Shown: positions 1 to 11,598 of the stretch, one piece after another | Position numbering within the stretch: position 1 is the first letter of the stretch | Layout: the number at the start of each line of letters is the position of its first letter | Assembly (NCBI GenBank): GCA_910589415.1 | Contig: OU342630.1 | Coordinates: forward strand, 28,801,867-28,865,866 | DNA: 64,000 nucleotides | Direction: 5' to 3' | From: Malachius bipustulatus | Lineage: Eukaryota > Arthropoda > Insecta > Coleoptera > Melyridae | Position numbers and translations under genes: made by a program | The notes under the pieces: generated by a model | Seen by the model: only the letters and a program-made list of their open reading frames with translations | Databases searched by the model: none | Told to the model about the DNA's origin: nothing

Positions 1-2199
1 AAAGTAAAGAAAATTTTTTATATTGCTATAGGTCTAGCTCTGGGTACCAGAAAACCCACTTCTAAATAATTAACAATCAATTACTTCATACTTCCAACCT
101 ATTTTTTATTATGCCCGTTGGATACCTGCATGGATTGTTGCTAGAATGTTATACTTTTCTATTTTAATCACGCATGAAGCGATCACAGAGCAAACAATAT
201 AAATACTGGGATTATAAGTGATTTAAATTTTCAATAGAAAATTTCAGCAGACAACTGAAAGAGCGTGCCATCGCTGCCGGCAATGGCCCCCAAAGGAGCT
301 GCGTTATTTATGTAGGTACAGAATTTTTTTTTCAAAATTTCAAGGTTTTATTTTTCTCTTTGGCACTACGTTCGAACAAAGAAGATTGTTCGCTCAAAAG
401 TAAAAGCACTAATTGTAGCAGTTTCGTCTGGATCCCATGGGAAATTAAATTGAAATTTGTTAATACTTCTATTTCGTCTTCATATGTTTTAGAGATCTTT
501 GAAATGTTGTTTTCCTTTACGTTTTTCCTTCGACTACGCACTGAAAACTCAAGCATGAAGCTTGGGAGAGAACGCTGCTATTTTATATTGTTGCTAAATG
601 CATTAGTAACTGGGACATCAAAGTGAAAAAGGGAAATTACAATCGTTTTTAAGTTTTCAAAATATATTCTATATATTTTTTTGTATTCCGCAATGTCCAA
701 TGCAGTGGCAAACGGCAAATCCGTATTCGGCAGGCAATTTCTCATAAGAATTAAATTTTTGTGTTTGTACTCTTTAAGTTAGTGGCACCCCTTCCCCTTT
801 GTCAGTTTTTGGAGATTACATTCCCGATCCCGACTAATCAATCATTGTTTTTGTTTTTCGTTTATAAATCGTCAATCATGCTTCTTATAGCGATAAGCTG
901 GCCAAACTTACCCTACAAGATGGCGATGAAGAGGAAGAAACTGAGACTGTTCTTGGGTAACATCGACAACATCGAGAAACAAGAGGATTACAATTAAGCT
1001 GCTAGTCCTATCGCCCATAAAGTGGAAGAAATTTCTATCTGTGACGTTTTGTTTGGTAGGTACTGAAGATTATGAACTCGCAAAACTTGCATGGCTTACT
1101 GGCAACTGGGGAAAACACAAATAAAACGCACCCATTACTCTACGTTCGCTGTTGGTGGTGTCTGGTGTGGAAATGAGTTATTGGCCAAAACGCGTTTTGT
1201 AGTAGAGTTTTGCGGCGCTCGTGTGGTAAAATGATTCATTTTACATAAAAGAGATTAACACGCAAATCATAGAAAACTTTATCTGGTTAAATTTATTACA
1301 TCACTCTTTTCCTCGTAAAATGAGGAAAGGAGAGCAAAAAAAAAACTGTTTTGGGATGCAATTTTTATAATATGGCGAAACGAACGACTGAGATATGGAG
1401 TGGCAAAATTCGAAAAGAGCACGTCGAAATCTATAAAAATTCAAATTTCCTAAATTCACAGAAAACTTTACTGGTAAAACTACAAAATGACTGGACTGTC
1501 TAAAAGACTATCAATAATCAACGACTGTCGGTAAACGCCGGAGACAAAGCAACGACTCTTGAGAATATTTTGACATTAGAGAGATAAACCTTGTATGGCA
1601 GGTAAACCTCGCAAAGATCAAATCAAATAATAAAAATTACAAACATTGATGGGACCACCATGTCATGTCACCATCACAAAAATCTTGAAGGTATTCAGGT
1701 ATTTTTTAAAGGTATTCATGGATAGAAAAGGAAGATTTAAGAAATTTTTCGGTAAGATTTTTCATTTTGCTCAAATTTCTCTCAACTTTTTTCCACCCCA
1801 CTTTTGAAGTCTTGTGTGCGAGTTGCTTACACGTTCAAAGTTTTATTCCCAAGCATCACTTAGGCTGTTACCTACTTAATTTAGAGGTGCTTGTGATTGC
1901 TGTTCCTCATGCGAATCAGATAAAATATGCCTTGAAAATGGGGTGACCGACTAATCACTGTTTTACAGAAATTGTCACAGAAAAAATTCAGTGGGCAGGC
2001 ATATTTACACCAAGAATGATGTCTAGCAGTATATAAGACACACATGAGAAAACTTGTCCTGTAGATGTCATCCTTATCATACTCAAAACATCAAAGTCGA
2101 TGCCTCTTTTTCTGGAAGACTGATGATACTGAAATTATAAGAGGCTTCTAGAGACAATATCATAAGCAGTGGAATTCTCAAGCAAGATATATGAATAAC
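1..2199. other. AT-rich non-coding stretch
   Basis: I see no supported gene here. Reading frames are short, lack recognisable domains and are broken. The stretch around 760-1000 has a run of open codons but nothing I can place in a family. A word near 358 (tttggcactacgttcgaa) recurs with one change near 62957, which may mark an old dispersed repeat. Confidence 0.5.
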
Positions 2200-2419
2200 A
2201 AATAGGAAAACGTGGATTCTAGGCTCATCTTAATTACTGATCTAATGCCAAAAACAGAAGAAAAACACTGCTGAAGACATGGATGGCCATTTCACTCTTG
2301 TTGGAGCTCATCGGCATGCCCTACCAGCAGTGCAATTCTCAGTCTCTAACTTTTTTTCTCCTTTCTTTGGCATTAGATCAGTAATGAAAATGAACTTAGA
2401 CCCACGATTTCCTATTTGA
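2200..2419. mobile_element. 220-bp MITE with ~52-bp imperfect terminal inverted repeats
   Basis: The left end (about 2200-2253) and right end (about 2367-2419) are imperfect inverted copies of each other. They share the words CAAATAGGAAA at the tips and ATTACTGATCTAATGCCAAA at the inner edge. The ~110-bp centre has no coding capacity. This is the layout of a non-autonomous DNA transposon. I could not fix the target duplication, so the superfamily is open. Confidence 0.75.
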
Positions 2420-4003
2420 TAGTATCATAATGTATATGAACTTAACTTGCAGCGGTTCAAGGTTAGTCGCTGTTTTTGCATTTGTATGAATTTTGATCCT
2501 AACCACACTTCTATAACCACTAATGCAAAACTTGTGAACTAGTGGATACCATTTCAGGGAAATGTTGAAAGACAAGATGATGGATCTTATCGTCCATAAG
2601 CATATATGTAGTAGGAAGATGGCAAATTCTCTACTCTTTTATTCTCTGGCACAATAATTATTATTATATGACTTTTTCACCATAGCAACATATGAATATG
2701 CCATTGCTAACTAAAACAAAAGATGAGTTTTTGAGAAAAGCAGACATTGAGTACGAGACACTTTGAAATAAGAAAACGACTTTAGAATAAGCAGCAGACT
2801 ATGCTGAAGAGATTATGAGAAGACTTATTATATTATAAGCTGAATCTCATCTTCGCCCTAACTTGCTCTGAGACAAGCGAACGGAATGTAGCGAATCGAG
2901 CCCTGGAGCCACATTAAATCAGCACCGTTAGAGCTTAGACCGCCCTCCTAGAGTGTGCGTCGGTCTTGCTTTAGTTTAATTTTAATTTCACACCTGTTTA
3001 TGGATATTATTTTTACGACTGCCGAGGTTCAAACTATTTTATAACTGAAATATTTATTACTTAGTGAATATCACACGTTCATCTGAAGAAGTATTTTTCT
3101 CTGCCTCAGTGCGTCACGCTGCTATTGATCTTGCACCGCGCTGTCGTCAAAATGGGGTGTTAGATTATGATTAATTATGGTAGAATTTGGAAGATTATAT
3201 TACTGGATAGGGCACTTAATCTTTGGTGTCCACATTTTGTCTAACTATAACCCTGTGTCGTTTTCGCTCCGATATAAAGCTACAAGATCAATTTACCAAA
3301 GCAAGGATTAAATTAACTGCTAACCGTAACGCAGACAGGTTAAAGTTTGAAGTATGATTACTTATAAATCAATATCGCCCATATCCCAGAATCAAATCTT
3401 GTTTATAGAGAAATAAATCGGATAGTCGTTTGCAGTGATCGTTGTATTATTTATTCGCTCCGTGACTTATAAGCGCTATTATTTGAATTCATGGGACGTA
3501 ATTAATTTTTAAACGGAATCGAGAATGGATTTAAAATCTATAACAGTTTGTTGTACGGGTATAACGGAAATTGGTTAATTTATTATAATGGCGAATTTAT
3601 TATAACGATCTTGAGGATAATGACAATGAAATATTTGTCTTGGATCTGCATCGTTGTGCAGCATTTATCTTATTGTCTGCGTATTAATTTAATGACTGTT
3701 TCATCTTATTTTGATATAGATATTTGATATAGATATAGCTATATATATTACACTCCCAGTAGAAAAACATAGCAACTTAACAAAATTCACCTTCCTCAGT
3801 CTTTTGTAGTTTTTATATAATAACTATAGCTCAACCGAATAAGTAATGGAAGAAGATATTATCAAAAAATTTAACAATAATGTAGCGTTCACTACTGTTG
3901 CTTCAAAGTCGCTGTAAAGCATAAGCCCCCCTACTATACATACAATGAAGAAAGCAATAACGATAGGTGAAAAAGTTCATCTAACAAACCAAAATTAGTT
4001 CCG
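2420..4003. other. Intergenic, nothing recognised
   Basis: AT-rich sequence with microsatellite-like TATAGATATAG runs near 3715-3750. I see no coding region, RNA gene or paired terminal repeats that I can support. Confidence 0.5.
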
Positions 4004-4600
4004 AAATTGGTGTTTGTTCATGCTTATAGATTGCATCCTTCCACTACCGAGGAAGACATAATCAGGGAACTTTATCTTACAAAACTCATAGATGTGAAAG
4101 ACTCAATAGAAGCAATTTAGAATTAATGTGCTTCATTTAAGATATCTGTCAGCAGGTAGCGAAGATGTTGATAATAATTCTTCACCTGCGATATGATCTT
4201 CGGGGTATTTGTTTGTAAGTTTTTTTTGAGTCCACGAGCGTTCACGTGACTCACCTTATTGTTCAATCAGCAACAAATAAGATTTCCCAGCTAGGAGTTT
4301 ATGCAAATGTTACAGAACGCGACAACAGGATTGATATCCATTTGACAGAACATTTTATGGTGAAAGATTAAGTTGCAGTTGTTGACAATCTTGTAACTGT
4401 ATCAAACTACTGCCGTGACTTATCGACAAGGAGGATCCCTGATTCTTAGCAGAGGTGGTATTCCATGTGTGGAGGTTCCGGCATTGGTAAATCTCTCTTC
4501 GGATGGCATTCCGATGGCTAACGTTTTATGTAAAAATTATATTGTCTAAGGTTATAATCCACCATCCCCAGCTTCTGTAATATTTAGCTTAAAATGTCAT
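4004..4600 (+). pseudogene. Decayed LINE fragment (ORF1/endonuclease region)
   Basis: Pieces in changing frames resemble the start of a non-LTR retrotransposon open reading frame. Around 4004-4125 the plus strand reads PKLVFVHAYRLHPSTTEEDI, like the RRM-like segment that precedes the endonuclease in many insect LINEs. Around 4430-4560 it reads RGGIPCVEVPALVNLS followed by a stop and YNPPSP, resembling the RGG...VYRPPS region of an apurinic endonuclease domain. Stops and frameshifts lie between the pieces and no reverse transcriptase follows. The family call rests on my reading of motifs only. Confidence 0.4.
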
Positions 4601-4781
4601 ATTATATTTGAATTTCATAATAATTTTGAATTGTACAAGATATTATATTTTGATATTATAGGTAATATAATTTGAATATTATAATATTATAATTTGAAGT
4701 TGTGTTAGGGAAATTTAATATCTAGGAAACTAGAGCAGCTAGAACAATGGCAGTCTATCCCGAAATGCCGAGGTAGGTACG

Positions 4782-4874
4782 TTAGCATCGACCTGAATGT
4801 CGATGCTAATCAGTGTAGCTGTTCAGTAAGACTGAAGCTTCATGAAAACCCGTAGAACTGATATCCTCTACGGG
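4782..4874 (+). other. Cluster of three strong stem-loops
   Basis: Three hairpins lie within 93 bases. The first is an 11-bp perfect stem at 4782-4792/4799-4809 with loop CTGAAT. The second is a 6-bp stem at 4822-4827/4831-4836 with loop AAG. The third is an 8-bp perfect stem at 4849-4856/4867-4874 with a 10-nt loop. They sit just upstream of a short ORF (ATG at 4905). They could be a structured leader of a decayed element or a structural RNA piece; the sequence alone does not decide. Confidence 0.5.
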
Positions 4875-4904
4875 TAAAGATAAAGGGAGTATTCGGACTA
4901 AAAA

Positions 4905-5081
4905 ATGGCGGCAACTCCGGGCCAACCAGACAGCAATCCAAACTCCTTTAGCAACCTGATTCTTGAAAAAAAGCAAAAAGTCTTAACTAAACAACATCAA
5001 CGTCATTTTTCAGCTAAGGTGTTTTCTAGAGGAATGAAAATGCGCGAAATTCGTATTCATACTGAAGCCTGGCAAAGATAG
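4905..5081 (+). CDS. Short ORF of 58 aa, unknown
   Basis: ATG at 4905 opens a 58-codon frame starting MAATPGQPDSNPNS, ended by TAG at 5079-5081. After the stop the same frame continues open for about another 45 codons with an acidic stretch (LVEDDHGGDD). A stop-damaged longer protein is therefore possible. I recognise no domain. The stem-loop cluster lies directly upstream. It may be the ORF1 start of a decayed retroelement, but this is a guess. Confidence 0.2.
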   Translation: MAATPGQPDSNPNSFSNLILEKKQKVLTKQHQRHFSAKVFSRGMKMREIRIHTEAWQR

Positions 5082-5221
5082 GATGTTTTCTCATATCTAG
5101 TTGAGGATGATCACGGCGGCGATGATATTGTCTGTAACATCGTAAGATATGAAGATATTGAATCACAATCAGTTTATGTCTCAGGCCAAAACTCCAGGAT
5201 TCATGCATCAAAAGTGGTATA

Positions 5222-8015
5222 GATCATCGGAACATAATATCTATCATAGTTTTCTTTACTTTATCATCATTACTGAACGCTATCGCCAGTTTTGATGTCA
5301 CCAACCAGATGGCAGCTCTATCAACCAGATATCTTTGAATTTTGTAATGACAACTCGACTTCCAAGAGGTTATCAAAAACTTTTCGAATCAAACGAAGAG
5401 GAATATAGCGGCATTCGCGTTTTCCAAGACGGCGACCGGAAGTGCGTACCTTACAGTCCCCAATTTTCAATTTTAGACTCTATCCATAGGTACCCCCCTT
5501 ACACTTAAAAGAAAAAATCTAGATCAATATTTTTTTCAACAAGCTTTCCAGTTTTGATTTAAGCTGATATTCTCGCTCATCCCCAGAAATAAGCTTGGTC
5601 TGGTTTTAACACAACGTAGATTATAATGTATGCACTTTGATATTGTTTACCTATCATAATAATTCTCAACCACTGTAATTTCATTTGAACGCATACTGCA
5701 TCACAAAGAAGTAACATAGGTTCGTTCTGCGTCTTGGACGCTAGAAATAAAAACTGTGGTGATTTCCGATCCTGAGAATAAGAAAATTTATCTAGCCAAG
5801 CAAAAAGCAACTATGAGCAGTCAATCCCGTTGCCTATGTAGTAGGTTGAATAAAAATTCCCAACAAGAACAACCCTGCTTTTGTTCAAAGATAGAAGATC
5901 TAAAGCCTGAAGAGAATCTCCAACACATACTGCTTGTAGGGGGAGGTCAATTAAACATCCAATTTTGATCTGATCAATGCAAAGTTTGAAATATTTTGAA
6001 AATTTCGGACTGTATTAGTAGTATAAAGGTTAGGGACAGATTATGTCAATATGTGCAGTCAACGATAGTGAAGACTTCAGATTGGCCGAATATTCTGGGA
6101 ATTGGACAGATCAACGAAAAGTCAACACGTGTCCAAGTTGATTATAACCAAATACCTTAAAATAACTTTAATATGAATCATCAATCAATCATACAACAAC
6201 ATACAACATGAATCAATCATACAAATATTCCACAAAATTATGGTTGAGAACGTAAATTTTATTAAGTGTCTAGGATAAATAATGAGTCGGTTAAATATGG
6301 AAAAAGTTGAGTGAGTAATAATCTGACCACAAATGAGAGCTTTCATTACTAGTTGTCGGTTTGTTTTTAGTTTTGTATTTAAAAACCAATCAAACTACCT
6401 GTTTTTAACCGAAAAATTAATGATCACTTTTCGACAAGGAATCCAAAAATTGTTTGTTAACTTTTGCTTTTCTTATGGGCATACCATACTGGATTTTATT
6501 ATTTGAAACTTTTTCCCCATTTAACCGGCTCCGTATCTCTCACAGTTACCATTGATAAACAACTTTTATGGTCAGGTGGAACCATGTCCAGTCCGGTCAG
6601 GTCAGGTATTATGGTTTCACAGTTTACAAGATCCCCATGCTGGTCATTCTTATCTCGGACACGTTGTATAAGCTTTGAAAACTGACTCCAACAAAATTTA
6701 TCGAGATAACTTTATCCAAATTTCAAAAAAATGTTGTCTTGTCGTGAAGTTAATTTATGACATATCGAAAGCCACCCCTGTGTATTTAAGACTTTCAAGA
6801 TTGGTATAAACCTTGATTAGAAGTTGTGGTTCAAAGGATGAAAATATTTTTGAAATCTTCCCTCTTTAACTAAAACTGACTGCTTTGTCCTGGCCGTTTT
6901 TTCACGTATTATAATGAAAAATACTACGCTTGAATTCCGTCACAAATTAAAAAACTGTAGAAGTAGATATTAAGGGGACCTTTTAGTTATCAAAAAAAAT
7001 TATTCTAATAGTAGGACTTTATCTCCAACCAAGTTATACAAAACATGGAGTTTGATGAACGTCCAGGACCTCGGGCTGGACGCTATCCAACTCATTACCT
7101 ATTAGAGGGTGTGGTCTTTTATTAATCTCTGGTCTATGAATACTCGCATAAGCCGGGCACCGCAGGCAACGTCGTTAATCATTTTAGGCAATGGATGTAG
7201 ATTAATATATGCAAGCCGGGACCGGTTAAATGCCTCGTATTATTCACCAGATATGACATTTAATGGTTGTCTGCTTGATGCCCGGATTGAGTTATTACAG
7301 TAGAGCTGTGCGCCATTCAAATGGATTGTATATAATTGTAATAAACTGGTGATTGCTTAAAAAAGGTGATTAATATATCTTTAAACTTATCGCTCAACTA
7401 TCTCATACCTACCTGTGTCTTTCAGGTGAGCGAAGATCATAAATCTTTGTCGATTTTGTTTTTGTGAAGCAAAATCTGAGTGTTATGAGTGAAAGACGAA
7501 ATCAAAGATAACGCGCGTAGGCACTTACCTTAGAGACATCACAATTTAATCATTTTGTTTGACTTAACTGTACTCATCTAAGAATACATTTAATAATGAG
7601 ATCTGCCTCCAAATTATATTCAAAAACAAGCAGGTATCTTAACAAAGCAACATAATGGTTTTGCCACGATAATTTTTTCACGTTCCAAATATCAAACAAC
7701 GCGAAAATAAGGAGAATGAGGGACAAAAAAAAATCAAGCACAAACTTTTAGCTACTTTACAATTATTATTATTATTACAGTAAGTATACGTACGACTGCA
7801 AAAAATTCGGGTAAATCGTCTTTAGAGTCCCCTCGCTGACAACCGTTAAATTTTACTAAAAAACCATTAAACCATTAACAACCGAAAGTCATTAAACGTT
7901 CTTACAATTTTACATGAAGCAGCCAGCTAGGCTATTCGCGAAGCTTTCCAACTTCCAAGCTTGTGTATGTGTCTGAATTACGGAGTGGCGTGACTTGAAA
8001 TGCATCCATGTATCA
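5222..8015. other. Long non-coding stretch
   Basis: No gene is supported. Words such as the CCGTATCTCTCACAG run near 6530 and the CACCCCTGTGTATTTAAG run near 6774 look like ends of Tc1/mariner-type MITEs, common in insect genomes. I could not pair both ends. Confidence 0.4.
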
Positions 8016-8062
8016 AACAAAAGTGACTTAATTATTATCAAAAAACGAAATAATTATTCATT

Positions 8063-8221
8063 CAAAATTAAAAAAATACGGAAAACCGGTTAAAATAAAA
8101 TAAAATATTTAAATAAAAATGATAAAATAATAAATAAATAAAAATAATAAAGTTAAATAATTTAAATAAAATACCTAGTTATAAAAATTAAAAACCGATT
8201 TTCCGTATTTTTTAATTTTTT
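8063..8221. repeat. Inverted repeat around an AT-rich core
   Basis: The segment 8063-8091 (with ATACGGAAAACCGGTT) and the segment 8193-8221 (with AACCGATTTTCCGTAT) are imperfect inverted copies, about 28 bp each. The ~100-bp spacer is almost pure AATAAA-like sequence. This is probably a small MITE or a terminal pair of one. No target duplication could be fixed. Confidence 0.55.
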
Positions 8222-9094
8222 GGTGCATAATAATTATAACATCAGTTACATTATGATACTTGAATGGTTTTTTACGCGCACTTAAATGGTGCCAAAATCC
8301 AAAATGACTGCCATAAGAAAAACAAAAGTTGGGTGCCGTATCTCTGGAAAGGAACTCCCTGTATAAAACATAAGAATTTAAAATCCCATTTAAAATGTCA
8401 CCCTTTGCCTGTGCAACTTTTATGTAATTTAACCGACCCTGTATCTGTGCTACTTCTCAAGATCCCAATCGTGAGAGAGATAAAAAAAAAATACGAGTGA
8501 ACAAGGGACCAATCGGCCCTGAAACGTTTCGTATTTTATAAAAATCTTTTTATAAATTATAATTTCATTAAAGAACCCGATTCCCAATTAAATAAGACAG
8601 AAATTCAACAATTACTAAGAAGGTTCAAGAAAAATTATCAAATAAAAAAAAACGATACAGTGTGTCTGCCTAAGTTGGAACCATATGGAAAACTTTTTTA
8701 TTGTTGATTTTGTGAAAAAATGTATTCTTTATAAAAAGTTGTGCATGGTCCAAAACTTACAATGCGACCATCAGATATCGATTTTTTCAAACCGTATACG
8801 GGGTTTATCAAAAAAATATCAATTTAACGCAAGAGTAAAGTACCTGTATTTTCGACAATATCAAAAATTGTTATTCAAAAAAGTTGATCAGAATTACAAA
8901 TAACATTCAAATATGCAATAACATGCAGTTGCTTAACCAATAAAAAAACATCATAAAAGCTAAACCGCTGCTGATAAACCCTATCTCTTTGATAAAACAA
9001 ATATTTGATGAATTGCATATTTGAATGTCATTTGCAGTGCTGATCAACTTTTTTAAGTAACAAATTTTGATATTGTCAAAAATAATAGTTATTT

Positions 9095-9221
9095 ACATTA
9101 CAAGCTACGAAAGTTCACTTTTAGGTGTGAGGTGTGTTTAAATACCCGAGGCGAAGCGTAGCGTAGCCGAGGGTATTTAAAAACTCCGAGCACCTGAAAG
9201 AGCTTTCGTAGCGTGTAATGT
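9095..9221. repeat. 127-bp foldback with a second inner palindrome
   Basis: The ends ACATTACAAGCTACGAAAG and CTTTCGTAGCGTGTAATGT are inverted copies with one change and one shift. Inside, TTTAAATACCC and GGGTATTTAAA form another pair around a GC-rich core. It is one of the insertions that split the right arm of the surrounding foldback. Confidence 0.6.
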
Positions 9222-9227
9222 ATTAAA

Positions 9228-9731
9228 CTTTTCATTCTCCCCTTGCCATATTGAACCACGGATTAGGAGAAATGAGTAAAATAATACGATTCAGTGATAA
9301 CAATGGAATTATTATAAGGTGCCGTGTTTTTATCATTACCATAGTAACGATAGTTTTAAATTATTAATTTATGACACTGTCAAGTTTAAAACTCTGTACC
9401 GCTATAATTTTAGAATCTTTGATCGTAGTTTAGTTCAAAATGAATTTCATTCAAGAAGCTGCAAATTCCAGTAAATCTTTCTGGAACATACAATAATAAT
9501 TATTTGTATGTTCCAGAAAGATTTACTGGAATTTTTATTGTAATTTTACATACAATTTTCCATCTAAATAAACGTTAATCAAACTGACATTTCTACTTTT
9601 TTGTCCAGGCCACGAAAGTTTTTCATAGCTAGCAACCACCTAGTAACCTATTACCTAGGATGTTTTACTTTCGCTTTCGGTTGTCTTATCAAGACAGAAA
9701 GTTACACTTTCGTAAGGGGGAGAATGAAAAG
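9228..9731. mobile_element. ~500-bp element with short inverted ends
   Basis: CTTTTCATTCTCCCC at 9228 is mirrored by GGGGAGAATGAAAAG ending at 9731. No coding region lies inside. A long perfect hairpin sits near its middle (separate entry). The element or element pair lies inside the right arm of the outer foldback. Confidence 0.5.
9463..9534. repeat. Perfect 31-bp hairpin with 10-nt loop
   Basis: Positions 9463-9493 and 9504-9534 are exact reverse complements; the loop 9494-9503 is AT-only. The stem begins AAATTCCAGTAAATC. Perfect arms of this length suggest recent origin or selection. It could be a palindrome formed during replication, a miRNA-like precursor or the core of the surrounding element. 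Confidence 0.85.
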
Positions 9732-9732
9732 G

Positions 9733-10553
9733 TACAGGGTGATTCATTATAATGTCACCCCCCTTTAACTTTGTTATTTCATGTGTCTCAAAAAAATTAA
9801 AAGTAGGGTTATGTAGGTGCTAAAAAAGACTTTTTTATACGTATAACAAAAATTTGAAAATAGATCAGTATACAGGGAAAACCAAAAATGTAATTTTTTT
9901 TCAATGGAACACCCTATATATGAATTTATTTTTAGATTCCTCGTAAAATTCTAAGCATAATTTATATAACATACCGTATACCTAAATTCAATAGTTTCTG
10001 AAATATTCGCATTTGAAACTATTTAAAAAACAGTGTGTATAACTACCAAATTGAAAACCTCGATCATCTAAAAGATTTGATACGGATTAAAATTAATAAT
10101 TTAAATTAAAATAACCCAGAATTCATAACAGATTCATTGGAGAAAATGCGAACAACCCTTATAAACCCTTATAAAATGTGTTGAAAAAAATGGAGGCCCA
10201 GTAGAGCATTTTATTGTTAGATTTCTTGATTTGCAACAGGTGTTTTATAAAATATTTGATGATGTTTCAAATGCGAATATTTCAGAAGCCTTTGAATTCA
10301 GGTATACGGTATGTTATACATATAAGTTATGCTTAGAATTTTACGAGGAATCGAAAAATAAATTCATATATAGGGTGATCCATTGAAAAAAAAATTAAAT
10401 TTTTGGTTTTCCCTGTATACTGATCTACTTTCAAATTTTTGTTACACGTATAAAAAAGTCTTTTTTAGCACCTACATAACCCCACTTTTAATTTTTTTGG
10501 GACACATGAAATAACAAAGTTAAAGGGGGGCGACATTATAATGAATCACTTTA
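9733..10553. mobile_element. Inner foldback element, ~300-bp arms
   Basis: TACAGGGTGATTCATTATAA at 9733 starts a left arm of about 300 bp. This is mirrored from about 10265 to 10548 (ending CATTATAATGAATCAC). The outermost bases of the right end are degenerate (CACTTTA instead of CACCCTGTA). There is no coding capacity. The terminal word TACAGGGTG is shared with other foldbacks in the window at 50396 and 58049. Confidence 0.7.
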
Positions 10554-10719
10554 CTCTTGCGATAAATTTTTATTTTTTGACACACCTCGTATACGGTTTT
10601 AAAAAATCGAATTCATAAAACCAACAATAAAAAAGTTTTCCATATGGTTCCAACTTAAGCAGACACCCTGTATATGTGAAAATGGATTTTCGAAGTAGGT
10701 ATGTTGCCTTTCAACTCAA

Positions 10720-11597
10720 TAGCTGGCCATACACACAGAGGTTGATTTGCCAGTTTGGAACGGGGCGGTTGAAACTTACGGTTTAATCCTTGTGTTAGTG
10801 TGTAATCGCTGTGCCAGATTTAATCTGTGCAGACTTGTCTGCCAGTTTGCACTGCGGATGAAAACTTCGGCCATCAATTAACAGACAGTTCGTACACACA
10901 TTTTTTTTTATCGTCAAAGTTTATTGAATATGTCTTCCGAAAGGGCTGTTCTCTTTTCTAACAAAACTCATACAAATTTACAAAGAGCATCCCGCTTTAT
11001 GGAAAATTAAAAGCAAAGATTACACGAATAAAAATTCAAAAAAAGAAAGCTTACGATGAACTTTATTAAGTACCTATTGAAAGTCATGATCAAAATTTTG
11101 TTAGTAAAAAAATACAAAATCTTAGATGGATGTTTCCGTAAAGAATCATTTCAGGATCATTTGCTCTTAGCTCTTATTAGTAGAATAAGTTGAGTTGCTT
11201 TTTCTTAAGCAAATAACTTTTAACCCATTTAGAATGTCTCTTTGTGACACCCCTATTTTCCATTATTGTTTGCATAAACTATTATTTCACAGCAAAGAAC
11301 CCTTTTTTATTACGAAACATTTAAAGCCATTATTCTTGCAGTTTATGACGCATGTCAAAACAAAACTTTCGTCAAACCGAAATTCCACAGTTTCAGTTTA
11401 ATCCGCGGATAAATCTGTGGGTTTTGCCCACTAACAAGCGATTTGGCGTGTGACAGATCAAGTGTGGAAGACTGATCTGTGCATTTTTGTTTTGCGTTAG
11501 TGGACCACGATGGTTTTGATCTGTGGCGTATTAAACCGGCAGACTTATCTGCAGCGGTTAGAACAGGCGGGTTAACCTCTGTGTGTGTGGCCAGCTA
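10720..11597. mobile_element. 878-bp palindrome-rich MITE
   Basis: TAGCTGGCCATACACACAGA at 10720 is mirrored by CTGTGTGTGTGGCCAGCTA ending at 11597, giving TIRs of about 27 bp. The interior has no gene but many short palindromes. Examples are CAGATTTAATCTG (10815), GCAGACTTGTCTGC (10829), CAGTTTGCACTG (10843), ATCCGCGGAT (11401), GTGGGTTTTGCCCAC (11417) and GCAGACTTATCTGC (11539). It abuts the next element family, which starts at 11599. Confidence 0.75.
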
Positions 11598-11598
11598 T

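Larger units (their letters stand above)
8656..10672. mobile_element. Outer foldback element, arms interrupted by other insertions
   Basis: The left end is TACAGTGTGTCTGCCTAAG at 8656 and the right end mirrors it as CTTAAGCAGACACCCTGTA, finishing at 10672. The left arm runs to about 8920. The inner part of the right arm is at 9011-9090 and its outer part at about 10549-10672. Between the two right-arm pieces lies about 1.45 kb of other repeats. The ends fit a TA target, as in Tc1/mariner-type elements. Arms have diverged and no transposase remains. Confidence 0.7.

Noticed and set aside
332..1000. Overlapping short reading frames at the window start
   Set aside because: They begin and end at random, show no domain, no splice signals that join them, and have AT-driven composition.
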